A stretch of 64,000 bases of DNA from positions 2,914,001-2,978,000 of the forward strand of contig JACONQ010000001.1 in assembly GCA_014281115.1 (NCBI GenBank), given 5' to 3'. Position numbers and translations under genes: made by a program. This document shows positions 11,308 to 23,040 of this stretch, piece by piece. Position 1 is the first letter of the stretch. Every line of letters starts with the position of its first letter. The notes below the pieces were generated by a model. The model was not told the origin of the DNA. It made no database searches and saw only the letters and a program-made list of their open reading frames with translations. Source of the DNA: Laburnicola sp. R22_1. Lineage: Eukaryota; Ascomycota; Dothideomycetes; Pleosporales; Didymosphaeriaceae.

Positions 11308-12476
11308 ATTTATCGCATCGTTGGATCAACTTTTGGGGTACCAGATGGAACAAGGCAAAGCCGCCATGAGCATGCCTCGTATCCAGCTGGCCCACAAGAT
11401 TCTACTACCTGGCCATGTATACCTCCCCACTGTACTCGATACCGCCTCACCAATACTCTCTATCAGCCGACCAACCAACTTTGCTACGCCACCCGACTCA
11501 TCGCCGAACTCGTCACCCTCACTACACCTGCGCGCACACACACATACCCACAAGCACACCATGACCTTGGCAGTATAATTTTTTCTCTAGCGAGCGCGTA
11601 TTCCTGCCATTTATCTTGGCTTGAATGATTGATTTGTATCGGTACTTCCCCCAAAGGCAGTTAGTTGTAGTTGATCCAATCCATATATCAGCTGGACTGG
11701 ACTGGACAGGACTGATTGAGAGTGGAAGTGGAAGTGGAAGTTGTTCCGCGGAGAGGAAGAGGAGATGAGGAAAGGGAAAAAAGAAGACGACGACGATATT
11801 ATGCTGTGTATGATTTTTGTATTTCTTCGTTTTTCTTTTTCTTTGCGAGTGGTTGTTTCCGTCTCTCTCTGCGCTGGGCTGTGAAGAAGGTTCCGAATAA
11901 TGGATAGTGAATAGTGAATATACCCTTTGTGCCTTTTGGTCTATGTGTGTGTGTGTGTGGAAGGGAGAGAGAGAGGGAGGTCTATCTATCTCACGGGAAA
12001 GAGGCCGCAGGTGGGGGCTGGATAGGACTCATAAAAGAGGAGAGGGATCTCACCCACGATCTATATCAGATTATATATATGTAGGTGAGAGGTATATATA
12101 TATGCATAGTCGTTAACGTGTTGCATTGATTCATTCATTGATTCGGTGTCCGTGATTGTGTCTGTGTTTGTTTGTTGGTACTACATACAATCCGTTCGTC
12201 CGTCATTCCATGTCTATATCCATGTCCGATCCAATCCAATCAATCGCTACTCCTCGAACGAATTGCTTGCTGTGGTATCTCGCTGCTGACAGACAGACTG
12301 ACTAACTACTCCAATCCAATTCGATCCATCCATCCATCCATCCATCCATCTCATCATCATACACTCCATCAATCAAAAGCACACAATCTCAAACGCCACC
12401 AACTGAAGTGTCGCTCAAACCCCCCCAAAACGCCCGAAAATGCAAATTCCCTCACCATCATTTTCACATCGACCCT
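11308..12476. other. Intergenic region with several simple repeats
   Basis: 3' flanks of two converging genes. It holds GGAAGT triplications near 11720, a GA-rich block at 11750-11790, a (TG)n run near 11944-11958, TATA-rich runs near 12070-12100 and an (ATCC)n run near 12326-12350. No gene is supported. Confidence 0.6.
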
Positions 12477-14009
12477 TCACGCATCGCTATCACTCAGCGA
12501 ATCGCGCCGATTCACAGCCCTCACTCCACCGCGTCGATACCCCGCCATGACATCCCTTCCGCGTCCCTGCTCCGAACGCTTAGGCTCCCTAGGTCCACCG
12601 ACCTGGCTCACGCTCTCGCTCACGCCGACACTGCCAGCGGAGCTCAGGCCAGGGATGTGGCACGGGTACGCAATGGTTCCACGCACGTCGCCGTTGGCCG
12701 CTGTGAAGATGTCTGAGGCGTCGGACTGGCGGGACGGACGGTGGTGTTTGCGGGGCGACTGGGAGCTAGGTCGAGAGCGGGTTTCCTGGCGAGGACGCGA
12801 GCGGCTGCGGTGTTGCGAGCGCTCGGCGTTGGGGCGGTAGTCGGAGTAGTAGGAGGACTCTGGGATGGCGGAGGGGGCGGCGTGGGTAGGGCTGTCGTTG
12901 GTGTAGACGCCCGTGTAGACGGTCTGGTCGTCGCCGGTGGTGAAGGAGTATGCGGCAGACGGGGGAGCACGGCGAGCAGATGGGCCGCGGGCTGGGGCTA
13001 CAGAGGGTGCAGTGTACTCGGTCGTCGCGGCGGTGTATTCGCTCTCGAGGGCGGTGTACTCTGTCATAGCGGGACCTCCGACTTCAGACGGTGCGGCTTC
13101 AGTCTTAGCCTTCTTTGCCTTCTTCTGCTCGATTTTCTTCTCCTTGGCGGCAAGTTTCTCGGCTTCCTTTTGGGCTTTTGCTTCGGCGGCGGCGATCTTA
13201 GCGGCTTCCTTCTCGGCGAGCTTAGCTTTCCTCATGCGCTCCTTTGCGCGCTGCTCTTTGGCTTTGGCTTCCTTCTTGTCGATGGGCTTGTCCTTGCCTT
13301 TGCCCTTGGCCTTGTCCTTGTCCTTGACGAGCGGGCGGCTGGAGACATTGGAGCCGAGCTCAGACGGTTCGGTGCCAGTGGCCGAGTAGTCGGTGTACAT
13401 GCCATCCGCTTCACGGTTGAGGCCACCGACACGGGCAGGGCGCTCGCCACGGTACTCGCGGAGATCGTTGTCCTTGTAGTCGTTGTCGTGCTCGTGGCGG
13501 CGCTTCTTCTTTTTCTTCTCGGCGTCACCGCCGCGGATGCCAAAGTGGTGGCGGCCGTTGCCCTCCTCCACTTCGCGCATCTCGCTCATGTCGGCGCTCG
13601 TGCCCGTCTCGTCCGTGTATCCAGCGCTGCTCTCGACGCCATAGCTGCCGCCATGCACGACACTGCCGCCGCCCAGCCGCGTGCTCTTGGTCGCGTTACT
13701 CAGCGTCTTTCCGTCCGGACCCTTGCGGCGCAGCACCGTCGACTTGTAGTCCTCCCAGTCCGCTTTGCCGCGCCACTTGAAGCCGCCGTTCTTCGCCCTA
13801 AAGAAGAACCACAGGGCGGTGAGGCACATGCCGATGCCGATGAAGGCGAACAGCAGCTGGAACCACAGGTTGTTGTAGGCCTGCGGAGGCTTGGAGCCCG
13901 CCGCTGGGTTGACAATGCGGACCTCGCGCTTGGCCAGGTGGACGTCGTGGACGGCCATGGGCGAGAAGCCAAGCATCCGCGAGGTGATGGTGAGTGGTGC
14001 GGGCGCCAT
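12477..14009 (-). CDS. Conserved fungal single-pass membrane protein with a long charged helix
   Basis: Single exon of 510 codons starting MAPAPLTITSRMLGF. The frame stays open 98 codons upstream, but that part is leader-like, and this Met precedes the conserved block containing VRIVNPAAGSKPPQAYN. Directly after it is one clear membrane segment (LLFAFIGIGMCLTALWFFF, about residues 48-67). Next comes the polar motif DWEDYKSTVLRRKGPDGKTL, typical of a conserved family of unnamed filamentous-fungal proteins. The middle (~215-300) is a Lys/Glu/Ala helix, probably a coiled coil or single alpha helix. The C-terminus is Ser/Thr/Tyr-rich, with repeated ESEYTAATTEYTAPS-like units and Arg/Ser clusters. 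Function is unknown. A short lumenal or outside N-terminus with a long cytosolic tail is the likely topology. Confidence 0.8.
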   Translation of the reverse strand: MAPAPLTITSRMLGFSPMAVHDVHLAKREVRIVNPAAGSKPPQAYNNLWFQLLFAFIGIGMCLTALWFFFRAKNGGFKWRGKADWEDYKSTVLRRKGPDGKTLSNATKSTRLGGGSVVHGGSYGVESSAGYTDETGTSADMSEMREVEEGNGRHHFGIRGGDAEKKKKKRRHEHDNDYKDNDLREYRGERPARVGGLNREADGMYTDYSATGTEPSELGSNVSSRPLVKDKDKAKGKGKDKPIDKKEAKAKEQRAKERMRKAKLAEKEAAKIAAAEAKAQKEAEKLAAKEKKIEQKKAKKAKTEAAPSEVGGPAMTEYTALESEYTAATTEYTAPSVAPARGPSARRAPPSAAYSFTTGDDQTVYTGVYTNDSPTHAAPSAIPESSYYSDYRPNAERSQHRSRSRPRQETRSRPSSQSPRKHHRPSRQSDASDIFTAANGDVRGTIAYPCHIPGLSSAGSVGVSESVSQVGGPREPKRSEQGRGRDVMAGYRRGGVRAVNRRDSLSDSDA

Positions 14010-14357
14010 GGTGGGCGGGTGGGAGAAGGCGGTGCAGCGAGTGTCAACTGTCGAATTGGTCAGGTGTAATGGTCTGTAGCAATATGGGGTGGGTTTGGGG
14101 GGAGACGCAGCTGTTGCTCGCGGACTTGTCTTTGGAGGTGCGTGGCTGGAAAATGCAGACGGGGAGGCTGGGAAGGCGGCTGGGGTGACGCCATGCAACA
14201 AACAAGCCGTTGCGACCGGCGACGGCGCACGGACCCTCGCGCAACACCAACACCAATGCCAACCCTGACTGGCATCGAACACATCACACCACAAACATCC
14301 CAAATTGTCTTCATCAACTCTCGAATTGTGTAATTTCGAATTACGCTTAGGCTTAGC
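14010..14357. other. Short intergenic stretch
   Basis: Promoter and leader side of the membrane-protein gene at 12477-14009 and the 3' end of the oxidoreductase gene. Nothing else is visible. Confidence 0.45.
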
Positions 14358-15956
14358 CTACACTTTGATCGGCTCAAAGAATCCAAACCTCCCCTTGGGA
14401 TCATACTTCTTCTTCAGCGCCCTCAGCCTCCGCAACCGCCACTTCTCATACCCATACACTGCCTCGTTGGTCTCGTCTCCAATCGCATAGTTGACATAGG
14501 CCCCCAACTTCAGTCCCGTGCCCGCCAACATCGAGCTCCGGACCTTCTTGGCGTACGAGTCTGCAAGCGCGTCGAGCGTAGCATTGCCCGCTGCGTAGGT
14601 AAAAGTCGGCGCTGCGAGGATATTGCCCTCGCGCAGAGGAAAGGCTGTGCTGCGCGCAGGGACAGACTTGACGCCGTTCTGCGCGTAGCCTTCGAGCAGC
14701 ATGCCACTAAGTTCCAGCCCGGTGCCGGGCAATTCAGCGAACATGTCGAGTACCGAGCGCAGGTTGGTCGTGTTCCACTCCACAAGATCGACAGGCCAAG
14801 TCGTGCGAGCGTAGCCCTTTGCGCAATTTACGCCATCGGGGTCAGAGCCGGAGAGCTTGTTGGCCCCAGCCGGGTCGGCGTATCCTGATGTGACGCTGGC
14901 GGGCTGGAGGGCATCGAGCGGGTCGCTGTACTCCTTTGGGAAGGAAGGGCCCTGCCAGAAGACGAGCAACTGGATGACGGGCTTTGGATCGATTTCAGGG
15001 AGGTTCAGAATAACGCCAAAGTGCGTAAGCTCGACTGGTCGGTTCTTTGCTTTGATCCATTCGTTCATGATGTCGAACACTGGCTCGAGCTTGTCTTGCT
15101 TGAAGATATACACTTTGGTCGAGAAGCCCTCGTCTGCTGCTGTTTTACGATCGTATACCTGATAGTCGACTTGAGTGACGATGCCGAAATTGTGCCCTGC
15201 GCCGCGCATGCCCCAGAACAGATCCGAGTTCTCCGTCTTGGAGACAGTAATGGCGGTAGCGTCGGCAAGCACTACGCGATAGGAAACTACATTGTCGATG
15301 GCGAGGCCGTATTGACCTTGTAGCCATCCATGACCACCGCCCAGTGCGACTCTAAGAGTGGAGGTACGATCAGCAGGTGTCTCCGATGATATTACTCCCT
15401 CAGGCTTGCTTACCCCGTAAAGCCAGTGCAGTCGCAACCACCGACAACCAGCGTTTTGCCTGCAGCCCAAGCAGCACCAAGCACCTCGCCAGACTTAGCA
15501 CCGCCCTGAATGTGTGCAATAGGGCCTTTTTTGGTGTACGTGTTACTTATGGTAACATTTTTCATGCCACGCATATAGATACCAATTCCACCCTTGAAGT
15601 TGTTAAGAGTCTTGGTGAATCCGTGGCCGCCATTGAAGACGAGGAAGGGTACGTGCTTTGCATTTGCATATGTTACCTGATAGAGTTAATCGAAATCACG
15701 GCTCTATGCGGATCTGGGCAGATATACATACAGTAGCTTGTACGTCCTGCTCCGAAGTCACCTTCACAATGGCATCAAAAGTAGGATTGATATTGGCGGC
15801 CCATCTCGTCTTCGCATCTTCGAATCCCTGAGTCCCAGGCGTAAATATTTCAGCTGTCCGAGCAAGTTTGGGTGTGAGCTCCTTGCATATGTTACCGATT
15901 CCTGCTGCAGATGCAAGGGCTGCAAGCAACAATGTTGTGAGCATGAAAGCAGCCAT
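14358..15956 (-). CDS. Secreted FAD-linked oxidoreductase, BBE-like (PCMH-type FAD domain)
   Basis: Three exons on the minus strand, 15956-15732, 15676-15414 and 15351-14358, give 493 residues. The start MAAFMLTTLLLAALASAAG is a signal peptide. Exon 2 carries FLVFNGGHGF, the GGH motif where the flavin 8-alpha position is usually tethered to His. Further on is GGCDCTGFTG, where BBE enzymes place the Cys of the second covalent link, so bicovalent FAD is plausible. Exon 3 has LGGGHGWL and DLFWGMRGAGHNFGIVT, hallmarks of the fold, and the end (KKYDPKGRFGFF) is the BBE C-terminal motif. The family oxidises sugars, alcohols or secondary-metabolite intermediates; the substrate cannot be read from sequence. 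An AflR-like regulator lies 2.8 kb away, which could mean a metabolic link, but no synthase gene is near. Confidence 0.9.
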
Positions 15957-18785
15957 ATTGGTCCTTGGCGTGCAGGCTCTTCCAGACGATCGGGCCAGGT
16001 ACAGTACCAGCGTGTAGTGATACTGCAGCTACCATCTTGTTAAATATGACGCATGGATAGATATGGTTTACTGCAGACAAGCAGCTGGCTGCCGCATGGG
16101 GTGAATGGTGTTGGGTCAGCGTGAGACTTCAGAGGCCCGTGCCGAAAGAACATGACCGGACTTTGTATGACCCGTAGACCACACCCCTCCGTGATTGTCG
16201 TTAGTTGTAGCGTACAATCTGGTTGGCTTCTAAATCTGTCTATGCCACGCGATGCATGGATGTGGCGCCATGGCACTGGAGCAGCAGGCATCGTGCAGTG
16301 TGCTCGGACATGCGAACCCAGCACCGAACGCCGAGTCTGGTTGAAGAATGACGAATAGCGGCTAAAGAAGCGGCTGAAACGCAGTCGGATCAAGCTCAGC
16401 CGTGGATGATCTCCCGGCTTTCTGACCTTCGGCGCGGCTTGGCTACCTCTTGCATTCGGAGAGTATCGTGGGTTCTAGACGGTTCTTGTATAGAGCTATC
16501 ATTCAATTCATAGCAATGTATGTGGACTCTGGAACCACTGACCTGGCTATACTCCATTGCCTAATCCCTCTTTGTATTGTTAACTGAGCGCACTGAACGA
16601 TATCGTATTCGCTGGTGGGATGCTGAAGATCCACACGTAAGTCCGTATGACCATGCATCCGCAGGCCGCCATAATCTGACGCTATGAAGGAAGAATCTGT
16701 AGAAGTCAAGAAATTCTTTGGCTGGTACTGAGTTGCTCGTCCATGAAGGATACGACCTCGTCGCTCTCCAACCGGTCACGACAGCTGAGATGCTTAGTAG
16801 TGACGTTTTCAGGACCAAAAGGGAGAATGAATTATTTCCAATTCATTACGCTACCGATAGCCAGTCTCACTCGCATGGGCGACCGAGTGTTAAACCACGC
16901 TCGGCATGTTCCACCGTCTTCCGTAAGTCGGTAGGTTACGCGGAGGTGCTAATGCACTATGTGCAATGCCTGCTGGAGCATGTGCAATCAACGGTTGGTG
17001 TGTGCGAGCAGCATCCTGCGAGGAACCAGATGTCAGGGGAATCGTGGAAAAGGTAAATATTAGAGACTTCAAAGAAGGAAGTGCAGGAAAGCCGAGGGTC
17101 GAAGAAGCCGACGAAGCTAGTCGTCTTGGCAGCGCCATCCCCTCTATAACTAGCCTACGTATCCATCTTCATCTGTTCTACCACCCTTTCCATCAAATAC
17201 ATGATCCTCCAGCCATCCGACCGAATGCCTCGCCTCGTCAACTCTGGTCCCTGCTCCACGAGGGCTCATACTTACCGCGACCTCTTCGTGTCAGCACACT
17301 TCTCATGATCTGACCCAACAAGCTCGATGGAAAAAGAATCAGCTTTTAAGCGGACAAAACACTCTACATCCTCAAACACGGCCTGGAAAAAACTGTCATA
17401 GTCGTCGAAGGCTTCGAACTGTACTCCAGCTATCTTCGCCATCTTCTTCTTGTCTTCTTCGATGAACCGAACCCAGCTGGGATTCGTTTTGGCCCGTTAC
17501 TAGAGACCCGTTCTGGACTGTTGGAGAACCTTCACTGTTTCGGTAATCATTTGCCTGATGATCCTTATCATGGGGGCCGCTTCTTAGAATCTCATGCTTC
17601 CCTGCTAGCAGTATGTTCCATGGCGTGGCTTAGGATATGTATTCTTCGTGATGATCTGACCTTTCCCTCTGCTATAGTTCGCGCAAGAGGAAAACTAACT
17701 GTGGAGTTTAGTGGTCGGAAATCGCAAATCCATCAAGTTCTTGACGCCACACAGCGTAGGTACAAGCTCCTTCCATACGCGTCAAGCAATTCCAGAGAAG
17801 AGTGCCAATTTGTTCATTTCTACAGCCGACTACATTCCAAGAGATTAAAAACTCGGAGACCTTGTCCAGGGATACGCCCGGATCCTAGAGAGCGACTACT
17901 GCATTAGCGTACGGAGTTCGGGAAGCTGTGGAGAAAGTAGTCCACAAGCAAGGCGGCGGATGACGGTTATTGCAGTATGCCAGTGGTGCTCGCGGAGCCA
18001 GATTGGAAGGTGGCAACGATGGTTATACGTATGTCGGCGTTCTGAATCGCCCTGCAGGAGTTTTTCTTTTTCTTCGAAGCAGGTGCTGTGTGAAGCGCTA
18101 ACGAACAAGCGATAGCTTAATCGGGTATGCCGCATCATCGCGTGGAGCTTTCATTGGTCGAGACCAACGTGGTGTGTCGAAATTAGCCGCTTTTGGTTAT
18201 GCGAGTATTCGCCAGGTACTTTGTTTATCGCATGGGGTCCATGAGACATCTCCTGGATGTAGACTCGTCAAGCAGCGAGCACATGCACGGGCTGACTAGT
18301 GTGAATCCTTTGCAGGGAATCTTTCTCTTCGAAAGGTTTCCTAAAAGGTTCGACGCCCCATGTGCGCTACTTACCCGTTCCTCTCCCGGTTGAGCATAGT
18401 TATGGCTCGGCACAGCTATTGGTGAGGTACCTAAGTGAACCTCAGGGCTGCCACGTGCCAGGGGATGCTCCTCGGGACCGCCAGGAGAACGGATGTAGTG
18501 GCGTTTTCGTCACTTGGGCGAAGCTATCCAGCAAACGATACATCCCCGTACTTATCGGTGGCGTTGAAGGGACAAGGATTGCGCATGCATACCAGCGTGG
18601 ACGCGTACACTTCGGGTGGGTTGCTGCACATCATTCTGTGGTGCGGAATCGCTAATTGACATCCACTTTGGACTTCACTGTTCAACTTGCTCTGCTCACA
18701 CCAAATCTGTTTCTCCTGTCCGACCTCTTTCCATTTCAATATAACAAAGGCCCTAATCCTACATATTGTTTGACCCCTGACCGAC
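15957..18785. other. 2.8-kb gene-poor stretch
   Basis: Apart from the open frame listed at 17350-17907, I see no supported gene. Frames on both strands are short and lack recognisable motifs. The part next to 15957 should hold the oxidoreductase promoter, and the part next to 18785 the promoter of the AflR-like gene. Confidence 0.4.
17350..17907 (+). other. Unidentified 186-codon open stretch
   Basis: One frame is open from just after a TAA at 17347 to a stop at 17905-17907. It has no Met for the first 57 codons, then reads MENLHCFGNHLPDDPYHGG. I do not recognise it. A preceding part reads LYILKHGLEKTVIVVEGFEL, which looks protein-like. It could be an internal exon or a decayed gene, or chance. 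Confidence 0.15.
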
Positions 18786-20118
18786 ATGTCAAGTACAGGA
18801 CAACGATCCCCGGAGCAATGGTTCACATCCGACCCAGGAGAAGAGCGCGGCAAACTACGATCCGCCTGCGATGGTAAAAGCCTGCACCACTCGTACGATA
18901 ATCCAAGACACACACTCATTGTGCCTAGCTTACTCGGTAGCCAAGGTGAAATATAACAGAAAGGTGCCGTGTGAGAGATGCCAGCTCAGTGCTCTCACTT
19001 GCTTGTACAGTCCTTCCAGACGCCACGGAAAGCAGTACTGGGCCAGGAGAGTGGGTAAGCAACATCAGCAGTACTTGCAAGCAACCATGTACGACTATGG
19101 TCCGCAGGTCCCGGCAACAATGATGGGCTCCTTCCCACAGGATCATCCGCAGTATGGATCTCCAGGGCTCGCGGCGCCGACAAGGATATCACCCGTCATG
19201 CGCGCAAACCAGAGAATAGATTCTGTCATGACGAATGGGCCGTTGGAAACGCCCTCAGTCTACGGCTTCGACGTTGGCCAAGATGCAAAGTTTGCCAATC
19301 CATGGACAGCGAGCTCAAGCGTCGGTGCACCATGGTCCACCAGCACAGCCAGCATGTCGCCCCGCCTAGGACCACCCCCACCACGACCAGTACACGATTG
19401 CGAAATGAACGCCCTCGCTACAATGCAGTCATTACACCACAACGCAATAGGACAGTCTAATCAAACACCTGCAGATCCTCCAACTTCCGCAAGCTCATCA
19501 CCACCTCGATTACCACCGCTCGATAGAATCCTCTATCTCAACCGTGTCGCCATCAGTACCGTGCGAATATTGATCGATTGCCCTTGTGCACAACAGCCAC
19601 ACCTCGCCCTCCTCTGCATGGCGATCATCTCCAAAACCCTCTTCTGGTACCGTCTCGCCATAAGCCTGTCCTTTGAAACCGCCACTCCGTCTTCCCCATC
19701 CCAATCGCAATCGCAACACCAACATCAACACCAACATCAACACCAACCTCCATTGTCGCACTTGCACGTGCACGCGCAATCTACCCCCGTTTCCCCCGTA
19801 TCCCACACCGCCACCTCCATCACGCCCACCCCACCAACAAAAACAATCCGCATCGGCACCTTCGACATCACCCCCCAAGACGAAGCCATAATCATCCGCA
19901 ACGTCCTCCTGCGCGAAGTCACAAAAGTACAGCATCTAGTCGACACGATGAAAAATATTAATATGCGGACACACAAAGGAGACGATCCAGAGCGTGTAAT
20001 ACAGGGTGCGGGTGAGTGGTACGCGGTTGGAGGTGCGAGGTTGGAGGGTGAGGCTAGGGATACGGTGGAGGAGGTTTTGAGGGGGTTCGGGGGTGGGGAG
20101 GGGATAGGGAGGAGATAG
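18786..20118 (+). CDS. AflR-like Zn2Cys6 transcription factor with a degenerate zinc cluster
   Basis: Two exons, 18786-18873 and 18929-20118, joined across a 55-nt intron (GTAAAA...CCTAG), encode 425 residues. The junction falls inside the zinc cluster, as is common in this family. Residues 28-54 line up with Cys-x2-Cys-x6-Cys-x5-Cys-x2-Cys-x6-Cys, but the second and third ligands are Tyr31 (TAC) and Tyr38 (TAT); Cys28, Cys44, Cys47 and Cys54 remain. The basic SPSRRHGKQ follows. Near residues 255-285 is DCPCAQQPHLALLCMAIISK, the AflR-type regulatory core that binds or activates secondary-metabolite genes in relatives. A (QH)n tract sits just after it. Both changes are G-to-A transitions in TGY codons. 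Normal DNA binding is doubtful, although the rest of the frame is intact. Other acceptors would not restore the two cysteines. Confidence 0.75.
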
Positions 20119-20636
20119 GATGTCGAGTTCTAGGGATATGACGTTTGGTGGACGGGGCGATCAGGCCATATGGTTACCTTTGTACCTACGTGCCCATACT
20201 ATTCGAGTCCTTGCCAACCAGCTGCTCTGACACAATGAGTTGAGCTTGCAATCATAGTAGCCGTAGCGCAGTGCGTGTCCAGTGTCACTCACATGTTGCT
20301 GGATGCTTGGAAGCGAGACCGCTTTACGGCACGGGTCAGTGGGAGCCGGCACACAACGACATTGTATCAAGGACTCAGGCTGCTTGTGTGGAGAATCCAA
20401 TAAGTGGCGTCCATAAAGCGAGCCGCTTATGAAAGCTGAAACAGAATGAGGAGGTCCGCAAGACCGGACGGCGCGACGATTAACAGATTCTTTTGGAAGA
20501 TGGCGGGATTATTCTCAAATAGACGGCCTGATCCATTGAGAGTACTGTACGGTCGTCGAAAGGAGACACCGACAAGGTGGACCACAATCTCCTAGGCTGC
20601 AAAGGTGAACCGTGATTACCACAGACAATACTCCTC
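20119..20636. other. Intergenic stretch
   Basis: Converging 3' flanks of the AflR-like gene and the membrane-protein gene. No motif or coding signal is seen. Confidence 0.45.
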
Positions 20637-21843
20637 TTAATACCGTCTCATTGGATCGCTCGTCCTCAGCTCAGCGTCCCCATTTCCTGAGCTCCCATGC
20701 TCTAGCCCAGCCCTCTCTGCCGCCCCAAGCTCACTGTTACTCCTCGGCTCAGGATGATGGGCATAACTGTGTCCCTGCACCGGCGTATACTGGTACGACG
20801 AATCAGATATCGCAGAAGCCCCGCTACTATGCGGGTCGACGGTCTTGTTCCGCTTCTTCAGACGGCTGAGGAAGAAGAGAATCCCTCCAAGAACAAACGC
20901 GATGGCGACGAGGCCTCCCAGAACGATACCCGCGATTGCGCCTTTGGATAGGTCGGAGGAGTCGTCGGACGAGGCTGACGATGAAAACTTTGGGGGGCTC
21001 GATGAATGGGAGGGGGTCGGAGTGGAGTCTGAGAGCTTGATGCGCGTGGTGTTGTAGATTTCTGCGTCGAAGGTTATGTTTTTGCTGGGTTGTGTTTTGC
21101 ATAGTTCTACGATGGTTGAGACGACTACGTAGAAAGTAGTTAGCCTCCATTGTGCCCAATAATATAATTGATTCTAGACTTACTGTTGCCCAGTATTGTC
21201 AGCCCTTTGCCGTTGTAGAGGCAGGATATGCAGTCTTCAGCATCGGAAGTGTAGTTCCCATCGCGGTCGCAGAAATCGTAACTTTTTGGGTCTTTTTCGA
21301 TGCGGTAGTTTGAGGCAGCGTATATCGGCTTGCATGCTGAATAGCATTGCTTGTATGGTTCGGTCACGGACACGTCGTCGTTGCGTTCTTTTGCGAATCG
21401 TCCGAACAGACACCAATCGGCTGCTCCGCGGTTATTGACTTGTGAGTCTAGTTAGCTAGGCTCCCCAGGAAAAGCACTCGCTTCCTTCAATGCAGCGGGA
21501 CGAAGTAGGCTGCCAGTCTGCTGTCGCCAGCGTCAGGTTTAGACCTACACAGAAACCATGTTGTATCTCTTTCGTCGCTTCCCGAGTCCTCCCACCCACT
21601 TGACTGCATGCAGGTCTGGCAATCTGCGAACTTCTTTCCAACCTTCGTCGCGTTGCGTCCAATGTACTCTGAGTCCACGCATGCTAGATCATGATCCAAT
21701 GTCTGTGACGCATTTGACCACACCGGGTTACCGTTCTTCGGATCGTCCAGGCATTTCTTTGCGCATGGTGAATTGGGCGCGACCTCGAGGCCGTAGGCCA
21801 AATGCGCAAGCAGTGCAATAAGCGGGAACCATTGCGTTCTCAT
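20637..21843 (-). CDS. Cysteine-rich type I membrane protein, fungal surface family
   Basis: Three exons, 21843-21549, 21447-21184 and 21124-20637, give 348 residues. MRTQWFPLIALLAHLAYGLE is a signal peptide. The ectodomain has many Cys in the pattern SPCAKKC...DLAC...DCQTC, then an exon join reading TTWFLYSQ. This continues into AADWCLFG, then YKQCYSACKP and DCISCLY. Several N-glycosylation sites follow (NITF, NTTR). A Ser/Pro-rich stalk leads to one membrane helix (GAIAGIVLGGLVAIAFVLGG), then RLKKRNK and a ~65-residue cytosolic tail rich in Ser, Glu and Tyr. This architecture is common in filamentous ascomycetes, often labelled glycoprotein or LPXTG-like; no function is established. The first intron (101 nt) was chosen because it rebuilds the WFLY block I expect from relatives. 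Confidence 0.8.
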
Positions 21844-23040
21844 TATGTCAATCGATGATTGTCGTTGCTAGGAACGCTGTGGAAAAGCAAATGGGTATCG
21901 TGAAACTTTCGCAATGCAACGTTTTCGGAGATCACACCAGACGGGAGAGGAGCCATAGGAAATGAAGGGCGTGGGCGGTCTACTTGACACATTGTCATGG
22001 ATGCAAGGCGTCCGGTCTTGTTGCTGACGAAAAGCATACACACTGAGGCTGCATCCACGGCAGTTTATAAATAGCCACAGCTACGAAGAGGCACAAACGC
22101 CATGAATGCAGTCGCTCCTGCACCAGTGTGGTATAGCGAGGAAAGTGTATGATATATTGCTCGTGGCTGAACTTGGTGAGAACGGCGACACATCTGCAAT
22201 CGATGTTTAGCTGTGTGCAAATGACCGACCAATTGACTTCAGCCAGCTGCTCGTGATTTATGGTTGAAGATGACCAATGATGCTCAATCTTCACTGCTTG
22301 CCGCTCTTCGACATACGTCTCTCATGCTGTCAACGGCGGATCCAGAGTACTGGTAGGCTGTCATTAGTTATGCGGGCACTGATTTCGCATCCGAGGCTGA
22401 TGTTTATTATTATCGTCGAGGCGGAGCGGTAAGCTTTGGTAATTCGACCGTAAACGGCGGTTCAGTGCTGCGGTCAGCAACATGTTCATAAAACCGAAGC
22501 TCTAGCCTCTACGTCGACGACGGGACTTTATTCTTAACAGCCGCCTGGCACTATTGAGGCGGCTCGGTGCCTCGTCTCCTGATATCGGTGTCGGACTCAG
22601 CGGTTCGGTCCTGCGCGAACTGCATTTCGATCTGGACGATGTCCAAAGTGGGAAGAAACCTTTAGGCTGCTCCCAGTTGTGCGCTTGCGTGGACCTTGTA
22701 CGCGGCGCTGCTTGAAGAGGACCTCGTTCGATTGAGGACATTCGAGGTCGCTTGTGTGATGCCGTGATGCTTGGCGGCATATGCGCAAAAGCGAACGAAT
22801 CTACTACGAAGTAGGTACTTCCTAGAAGCAACCACACCAGGATTGGTAATGTTACCCAGTGAAGAGGAGGAAGCAAGCGGACAGCGGCAGTATGCTTTCC
22901 AGCAGTGTTTCGATTAATCATCGCAGTCATGGACGGCGGACATGGCGGAACAGACGCCGATTTCTAAGCACCTACCGGCGTTGTACAAAGAAAGGCATAC
23001 GCAGCTTCCCCATATAACCCCTCACTGCCCGCTCACATCC
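21844..23040. other. Intergenic region between divergent genes
   Basis: About 1.2 kb upstream of both the Cys-rich membrane-protein gene and the GST gene. A 142-codon frame on the minus strand (22930-22502) has one hydrophobic stretch (WVTLPILVWLLLGSTYFVV) but no other support, and its start lies only 110 bases from the GST start. CATATAAC at 23011 may be the GST TATA-like element. Confidence 0.4.

Noticed and set aside
12741..14069. 442-codon plus-strand frame opposite the membrane-protein gene
   Set aside because: Antisense shadow of a GC-rich gene; the minus-strand product has the conserved motifs.
22502..22930. 142-codon minus-strand frame with one hydrophobic segment
   Set aside because: No recognisable family; overlaps the promoter of the GST gene and would start 110 bases from it. 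Left as a note in the intergenic entry.
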